Assembly (NCBI GenBank): GCA_946800325.1 | Contig: OX326960.1 | Location: 38,035,629-38,099,628, forward strand | DNA: 64,000 nt | DNA from: Luzula sylvatica | Lineage: Eukaryota > Streptophyta > Magnoliopsida > Poales > Juncaceae | Direction of reading: 5' to 3' | Shown: positions 56,865-64,000 of the stretch, piece by piece | Layout: each line of letters opens with the position of its first letter | Position numbering within the stretch: position 1 is the first letter of the stretch | Position numbers and translations under genes: made by a program | The notes under the pieces: generated by a model | What the model saw: the letters and a program-made list of their open reading frames with translations, nothing else | Database searches by the model: none | Told to the model about the DNA's origin: nothing

Positions 56865-59705
56865 ATGACGTCGGCGACGGTGAAGGTGGAGAAGGCCACT
56901 AGTGACCTTTTAATCGCGCCGGATTGGTCTCTTAATATGGATATTTGCGATTCTGCTAATTCTGATTCTGGGTAACTTTTTTTGTCTATTGATTCTGTCG
57001 AATTTTGAGTTTGGGTTGAAGTTTTGAATGATTTTGGTTCCGTAAAGTTTCCGCCTTTGGAGTATGTGAGTAATTTTGGGGTTCTATCGCAAAATAAGAA
57101 TCGAAGGTTTAATTTGTGAATTTGGGTATTCTCTAGTTTCGTGGCTGGAAACAGTCCCAGAGCTTCAGCGTTTATTGACTTGGTGGATTTTCCGTTCCTT
57201 TCTTTTTCCACTCCACAAAATCAAATTCGAATTTAGTTTTGCATTATCTTGCTCAATTTGATTGAAATTGTTGGCACAACCTAAAAATTCTTATGATGAA
57301 ACAGGCAAACGAAGGAAGTGATCAAAGCAGTGAAAAAGCGTCTCCACCATAAGAGCACAGGAGTTCAATTACTCACACTCACAGTAAGCTCCAAACAATA
57401 CCAAATTTCACTTTTACCCACAATAAAAAAGAAAATCTAAAAACCACAATTTGAACAGTTATTAGAGACATTAATGAAGAACTGTGGAGACTACGTGCAC
57501 CAACAAGTCTACGAGAGAGATATCCTTCAAGACATGCTTAAACTCGTCAGAAAAAAGTCTGACGCACAAGTCCGAGACAAAATCTTAGTGCTGATCGACT
57601 CGTGGCAAGAAGCCTTCGGCGGAGCCCAAGGCAAATTCCCTCAGTATTTCTGGGCTTATGCCGAATTAAAGGTCTGTTAATTAATCCCCCCAATTCATAT
57701 TACACAAATTAATTGATTATTCAATTTTTTATTTTATTTTACAGGGTGATGGTGTAATTTTTCCAACTCGATCTCGTGATGATGCGCCGATAATTACGCC
57801 TCCTGCCACTCATGCTTCTCCCTCTTCATTCCCTATGCCGAGACCTCCTCCTCAAGCTATGTACAATCCACCTTCACAAGGATACGGGATTCCTCAACCC
57901 GGATTTGGAACGCCACAACCGGGATATGGAATTTATGGAATGCCACGAGCGGGATTTGGAATCCCGCAACCGGGATATGGAATGCCGCAACCGGGATATG
58001 GAATGCCGCAACCGGGATATGGAATGCCGGTTAATGCTTCTGTTAGACTCGACGAGGCCATTGCTTCTGAGAGAATTGATTTAGGGTAGCTTTACTATAA
58101 AATCATATTTATTTATTTTTTTTGTATTTTTCTGGGATTTTAGTTTTATTGTTGATATTTTTAATTTGTGGGTCTTTTAGCTCGTCAGAATTGGATAGTA
58201 TGCAAAGCGTGATGGAACTGTTAAGCGATATGCTTAGAGCTGTGAATCCAACTGATCCGCAGGTACATAATGCGAATTTCGAAATTATATTTATTTATAT
58301 ATTTTTATGTTATAATAATGAAAAAATTCGTGTCGTGAATTTTGAATTAGGCTGTCAAAGACGAAATAATTTCAGAACTTGTAATTCAATGTCGGTCCAA
58401 TGAAAAGAAACTCATGGGCTTCATTACTACCACAAGGTATTAACTCTCTATAGTTTATCCTCGATATTGAATAATTAATAACGATAAATTTATACCATTT
58501 AATAATTAATATAGGGATGAGCAATTATTAGAGCAGAGTCTCGAATTAAACGACAAGTTGCAGAGTTTGTTAGCAAAACACGATGCGATTGCCTCGGGAT
58601 CCGCTGTGAAGGACGAAATACGGGACGCGCCAATACCGGCAGTGGTGGATTCGGCGCTGACACCTGTCCAGTCTACTTCGAATGTGGCACGGACACCTGT
58701 CCCGTCTACTTCGAATGTGGCGCTGACACCTGTCCCGTCTACTACGCATGTGGCGCCGACACCTGTCCAGTCTACTTCGAATGTGGCGCCGACACCTGTC
58801 CCGTCTACTTCGCATGTGGCGGTGACAAGTGGTGCCGTGTGGGTGGATGAGGGAGGAGAGGAGGACGATGACGAGTTTGCACAACTCGCTCGCAGGTTTT
58901 TAGTTTTTTAATTCATGGAAAATTACAAATATACCCTTCTAAAAGATAAGAAAATGATAAATGCAATTATTTTAAATTCTGGATTAGTATATTTGAAATA
59001 AATCCTAACTTTCTCTTCTATTTTTTTCACAGGAGTTCAAAACTGAAGACAGTAAACACAGAAGTCCCATCTCCTACCACTAACGGATCCGGATCCTCTT
59101 CTACTATACCCAACAACCCGTTAGCACTCCCCGATCCGCCTGCTCCAGTTAAAACCTCACCGACACAAGAAGACGAAATAACGAGACTTCTCAACCTCAG
59201 CCTCACGCTGCCACCTCACTCCTCTCCAGATCCCCCTCTCACTTCTCCAATCCAAAACCCAATTCAAAATCGGATCTCCTCTCCCATAACCTCCCCGACC
59301 TTCCTCGCAACGAGCCCCGATATAAATTCGCTGCAGTGGGCCCCACCGCAGACGAATTCGTCTTCTTCTCCAGTTACTTCCCCTCCTTATCTAAACAAAG
59401 AAAATAATTATAATATCGTTCAGTGGACCCCACCGCCACCCGAGACTTCTTCGTACCCACCACCTCCATGGGCCAGCGAACCGGATCCAGTCCCTAATTC
59501 TAATTATCCCCAATATAATAATAATGTGATGAGGCCCGTGGAGCAAACTAGATTGAATGCACTTGGTGCGCCACCTAGACCTTCTTACGTGTCTTCGAGC
59601 ACGTTCTTTGGCGATCTTGTCGAGCTGAGGAATCCTGATGGGAGTCTTAGATCCACAGGTTCTCCTAGTTTTAATTATAATGATATTAATATTGCAAGAA
59701 AATGA
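56865..59705 (+). CDS. TOM1-like protein (VHS-GAT), 8 exons, 653 aa
   Basis: Exons are 56865-56971, 57305-57383, 57459-57671, 57745-58085, 58181-58262, 58351-58436, 58515-58895 and 59033-59705, all in phase. The VHS domain fills residues 8-133 (LLIAPDWSLNMDICD, VQLLTLTLLETLMKNCGDYV, LIDSWQEAFGG). The GAT domain is at about 245-325 (ELDSMQSVMELLSDMLRAVN, ELVIQCRSNEKKLMGFI, LLEQSLELNDKLQSLL). Between them is a Pro/Gly/Tyr-rich linker with PGYGMPQ repeats, and after GAT a Thr/Pro repeat (TPVPSTSNVA, about five copies). The long Pro-rich tail ends with the conserved NALGAPPRPSYVS and FFGDLVELRNPDGSL. TOL proteins bind ubiquitinated plasma-membrane cargo as an ESCRT-0 stand-in in plants and feed it to vacuolar sorting. 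Membership is clear; the subgroup is not assigned. Confidence 0.93.
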
Positions 59706-59986
59706 TTGTGTGTTGTTTTCGAACGATTTTATGATCTATATGTGACTTATTCTTGTGTAAATAATGCTTGAACATTAGGCTAGATGATTTATCAATTTAT
59801 TTTTATGGGTTTGAAATTATTTGTATATGCGATATTGCAAGTCAACGATTCTATTTATGCCATTATTGTTCTCTTTCGTTCACTCGCACACGAAAAACAG
59901 AGAAATACAAACATACTAGAACTGAAATGATACGCTCGGTTTATGAATCGCGATCACGATATCATTATTACAATTTTGACATCACA
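59706..59986. other. short convergent intergenic region
   Basis: Holds the 3' UTRs of the TOM1-like gene (+) and the NPF gene (-). The stop codons are 281 bp apart. Confidence 0.6.
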
Positions 59987-62900
59987 CTAATGACCCATAG
60001 CACCCGTTTCGTCTTCATCGGTGTTTCCAATGTTCTGGTATTTGTAGAACTTGGCGCAAACGAGATAATACCCAAAGTTGATCATGGCCACGACAGCGAT
60101 CATCCAATACACATTTTCGAGTCTCGACTCGTTTATATTATCGGGAAGCCAAGTGGTGACGTGGCGCACTAAACTAATAAACGCGGTACTTAAGTAAAAC
60201 CCTAAGGAGATGAGCACCGCGATCATTCCTGTCGAAGTGCTCTTCAAAGCCTTGGGGAACTCTTTGTAGTACAACCCAACTTGACCTGGAAAATGTAAAG
60301 CCTCCGCGGACCCTGCAATTACCAGGGGCAGAATGAGCCACATTGCAGACATCGGCACGATCCAACCTGGTTTGTTTTCTGACATGTGGGCCCGTACCGC
60401 GGCCACCCGTTTTCGCTCTACTAAAGCCGAGACTCCCATGCTGATAGCATTGATGACATGTCCAACCCCGATTCGTTGAAGAGGGGTTGGGATGTGGCGA
60501 GTGAGTTTTTTATAGAGAGGGAAAAATACGCGGTCGAGAAATATGAGGAAAATGACAAATCCTAAGAGGGAAGCAACGACCATGGAGCCTGCGGGAATGG
60601 TGAAGTGGGCCCCGAGGGACCGGTCCATTGTGAGTGCCTGAAGAACTGTAAGGTTGATCTGGCAACCTATTGAGACGCTGATGAAGATGGACGAGGTCCA
60701 CAGAGGGAGGATACGGAATAGCGATTTGAAATCCTCGACTTGTTGGACCGTGCAGAGCTTCCATGGCTTTGCGACCGAGCCGTCAGAGTTCTTGTCGCCT
60801 TCGAGGATCAAAGCAGCACGGTTAAATAACCTGTAAAGTTCAAGAAAATTATCAGATGATGATGATGTTCATTATTAGTTGATTAATAAGATTAAATTCA
60901 GGATAGATTCAATGACTTAATATTTTAGAAAGTGGTTTACTGCACTTCTACAGAATAAATTAATAAAAATGTTTTTATTTAAAAAGTTTTGTAGCATGCA
61001 TTGTGTAGTTGGTGGTGGATGGTGGTACTACTAGTAACTACTACGTTGTTATTTTCCACGGACTAGAGATTATGACTCATGATTAATAATGACTAAGATG
61101 AACAGTACTTTTGATGCTACTGAAAAGTCCATTTGGTAGTGGATGTTTTTATCCACATGCCAGTCAAGAGTTACTATCCGCAGCCTTTATGCATTTTGCA
61201 TCGGAAATATTGAACACTCTCCGTTGCCACAACGTGTACATGATTTAACACCTTAATTTTTTAGTATATTAATTTATAATTTAATTTGTCAAATCATAAA
61301 TTAAATTGTAAAATTAAATTTTAAAAATTATGTCAATGTCACTAAAGAAAAAAATTGTGGTTGGGGAAAGAAGTATCAGAAATATACATAACTATTCATG
61401 CATTATGCATTTGGTTGAATAGTGGTACACCAGCAATCAGCACCACCATGACAATAGCCTGATACCAGCACCACTATAAATATTGTATGTGCACTTTTTT
61501 GATCCGATTTTTGCAAAAAAAAAAAAAAAATGATTCTAGCTTGTTAAATAACCTATATATATCTTCCATATTATAATAGAAGCATATTTGGTAGTGCATG
61601 CCCTGTACCACTATATCACTATATGTTTGTTCCTTTTACTTTACGAAGAAATGGGGTCTTGCCAATTATTGTTGTATGTGTACTTCAACGTATTAAACTA
61701 AAGTTGGTATCCCTAGCTAAAACGGGTAATTTTATCGTGCCCCCTCATTTCCCCACAACATCTCTATATCGCCAGTTAACAATTAATTGATGATTAATTG
61801 ATATTGATTAAGAATTGTTAATATATATGTATTTTTATTACATATTAATTAATAGTTAATGAAATGTCATTTTGTTAATTACTTGGATGATTAATTATTA
61901 ATTGAGGATATAAAAGATGTTTTGGGGGAAATGAGGGGCACAGTAAATGGCCTCCTAAAAGTTTTAGAAGATTACACAGCTCTACAGTTCATAAAAAGCT
62001 GTTTTTTTTTATTGATTTTAGTAAAGATTTGTCATTGTTTGTATATTATAATAAAAATATATCTAATTTAATAATTTACAAAGGGTCATTTTCTGTTAGT
62101 TGGAATAGTCTAAAAGGAGTTTTCAAAATATAAATATAAATGGTCTAAAATTACAGGTCAAACAATATGGCATGTCTATCTATCAGTATGATTTTCTCAA
62201 AAAAAAAATCTATCAACATCACAATGCCCTAGACTTTGCTTTATTGATTTGTCTATATCAATCCATAATGATGAATATAACAAGAGTAATTAATCAGAGA
62301 CTGATTGATCAATTACCAGAATAAATATACATTGATTAATTACTAGAATAAATGCAAATTAAAGCACGATGATAATGCATACCTAAAGCTTTGGCTTGGT
62401 GTTGCCACCTCATCATCATTCGCATAATAATAACTCAATCCATCTTGTGATTTCATCTTAACTGTCCATTTCCTTACCGTTGCCACAATCACCCGTGCCA
62501 AACCCGTAAATGGGCTTCCTTGCGCCTTCGTCCTCCGGTAATATTTGGTACCGAGCAAGAAAATAATTAAACACGCCGCGCCGGAAGCCATGCTCAAACC
62601 AAACCCTAGAACCCAACTCACACTATCTTGAACATAAACTATGGCGGTTGAACCGATTATTGCTGCAGAGTACATGAATATGAAGAACCAATTGAAGAAT
62701 ATCGCCTGATCCTGCATATTGTCGAACTGGTCCGCACCCATCGAGGCTTGGTTGAACCGGGTTCCTCCGGTTCCAATGACTAATAACGTTACTCCAGTGT
62801 ATAAGACGGTTAACTGGCTCACTGAGCCCGCCTGGCATGAGTCCACGCCAGGCAAACTACACGGTGTTGGTCGAAGCGATTTTATAGCAGCAGTTAGGGT

Positions 62901-63446
62901 GAAGATGACTAGTGACTACATTAGAAATACGACATGAAAAAGTTCTCATAAAAAGAGTTAACATTAAAGAGTTCTTCAAACTTCAAATTACTCATAAAAA
63001 AACATACCAAGAAGGTGATGCCGGTAGAGACGGCAAGGACAGGATAACAACCGAAAAAAGCATCGGAAATGATGGCGCCTAGAACTGGGGCTAAACTGAG
63101 ACTGCCAGCTATAATATTGGATATCTGCGCTGCATCGATGCTCTTAACGTTATATTCTTGGATCAAATACACCATGAAGTTGCTCGTTGCCCCACTCATT
63201 GCTATACCTATCGCCAACATGCTCCCTACGACCGTAAATTACACTTCTGAGTTTTCTTAGTTTTCGAATAAATAATTAGATTTTTATTGTCAGTGTGTGT
63301 GTTAGTGAGTGAGTGAGAGAGATAAAGAAAGAGAGACCTGCAAGGAAAGGGAAGGTGGTCCAGCCACCAAGTTTGCGAGACGGATTCTGCGCTTCGTCAT
63401 CTCCATCAAACTTGGAGATGATTTTGTTTGATGGTTTTAAGTCCAT
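59987..63446 (-). CDS. NRT1/PTR family (NPF) transporter, 4 exons, 567 aa
   Basis: Exons are 63446-63338, 63225-63008, 62915-62383 and 60830-59987, in phase. Intron 3 is about 1.55 kb. The fold is the major-facilitator PTR type with 12 expected membrane segments. Landmarks: GGWTTFPFLAGSMLAIGIAM (TM1), ISDAFFGCYPVLAVSTGITF, GTGGTRFNQASMGADQFDN (the PTR signature), LGTKYYRR, a large central loop, and FPGQVGLYYKEFPKALKSTS with an NFGYYLVCAKFYKY end. The ExxER proton-coupling motif of TM1 is absent, and the N-terminal half resembles subfamily 2 (NAXT-like) proteins, where this is usual. The substrate may therefore be nitrate, chloride or a metabolite by passive or export-type transport; this is inference. 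The start at 63446 is the first ATG in frame. An upstream extension lacks ATG. Confidence 0.93.
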
Positions 63447-64000
63447 GCTCGGATGCTCTGAACGTTCTGAGCCTTGTCTGCTGAATGACAAGAGAGGAAA
63501 CTTACTTGTTTGTTCAAGCCGGATTCGATATGATATTTTTGTAAATTTTTATGCTCATGAGACTGGACTGGAATGCTCGATGGCTTCAACTGTTTATATA
63601 GGGACAAGGGCATGTATGGTGCCCCCAGATTTAAACATAACATGTTCATGTATTAATTAATCTATTTAATTAACATGATAATTAATATTAATTAATATGT
63701 GATTTAATTAATATCTTTCCGAATTAACAATTTCTAATTTAACATTTTAATAATAATAATTAATTATGTATTTTTCGTTAATTACCACGTAAATTAAGCG
63801 GATTAATTAAAAAATTGAGAATAGTTTGTTGAAATTTGGAATCCCTAATTGTTAATTGTTAAAGAGTGTGTGGGGGTATAAAAATAATAATTAGTTAATC
63901 AAATTTAGAATTTTCATTATAGCTATGCGAAATTCTTCTTGCCATTTTGAACGGTCAGCATTAACTTTCATATCAGGGAATCATTACGAGGGAATATAGA
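63447..64000. other. upstream region of the NPF gene
   Basis: AT-rich with many ttaattaa words. A tatata match near 63594-63599 lies about 150 bp before the ATG and may be the core promoter. Confidence 0.4.

Noticed and set aside
63446..63491. Longer N-terminus for the NPF transporter
   Set aside because: The extension would need a TTG start. The ATG at 63446 gives a normal family N-terminus.

Overview
This is nuclear DNA from a flowering plant, almost certainly a eudicot. It is AT-rich, the genes are interrupted by GT-AG introns, and it encodes typical angiosperm proteins (a P-class PPR, listerin, a TOM1-like ESCRT protein, an NPF transporter, LURP-one-related proteins, a neprosin) and a miR164 precursor. 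Much of the rest is class I and class II transposon debris. I cannot name the species. The Rab21-like GTPase is a weak hint against Brassicaceae.

Layout. 1-2.2 kb is AT-rich with simple repeats. 2.2-4.9 kb holds a divergent pair, a three-exon Sel1-like small protein (-) and an intronless mitochondrial-type PPR gene (+), sharing a promoter of about 240 bp. 5.4-6.1 kb is a hAT-like non-autonomous element. 7.8-10.0 kb carries two convergent wound-induced protein 1-like (SnoaL/NTF2-fold) genes with a Mutator-type MITE between them; the second has lost its ATG. 11.4-12.9 kb is a PLAC8-family gene (-). 14.0-16.4 kb is a nest of tandem repeats, a Helitron-like end and a minisatellite. 16.5-23.2 kb is the 16-exon listerin gene (-), and 24.5-25.6 kb a six-exon Rab21-like GTPase (-).

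28.97-36.53 kb is a full-length L1-type LINE bounded by a 13-bp target-site duplication, with an intact ORF1 and an ORF2 broken by two stops and two frameshifts. 36.5-42.7 kb is intergenic, with two short hAT elements bounded by perfect 8-bp duplications, a foldback repeat and a SINE head. 42.85-43.0 kb is a MIR164 hairpin behind a TATA box. 43.9-44.65 kb is a LURP-one-related gene (-). 45.9-51.7 kb holds Helitron-like ends, a solo-LTR-like element with a dense array of a short palindrome, and a 5'-truncated LINE. 52.1-55.25 kb has a neprosin-family gene and a LURP-one-related gene with a one-base frameshift. 55.9-56.1 kb is a 207-bp hAT MITE. 56.9-59.7 kb is a TOM1-like gene (+), and 60.0-63.4 kb an NPF transporter (-).

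The genes do not form one pathway. They cover ribosome quality control (listerin), endosomal ubiquitin sorting and vesicle traffic (TOM1-like, Rab), organelle RNA processing (PPR), development (miR164 against NAC genes), transport (NPF), and stress- or defence-linked families (WUN1-like, LURP-one-related, neprosin). Exon joins were made by eye from splice consensus, frame continuity and family similarity. All reading-frame arithmetic closed, except at the breaks reported.
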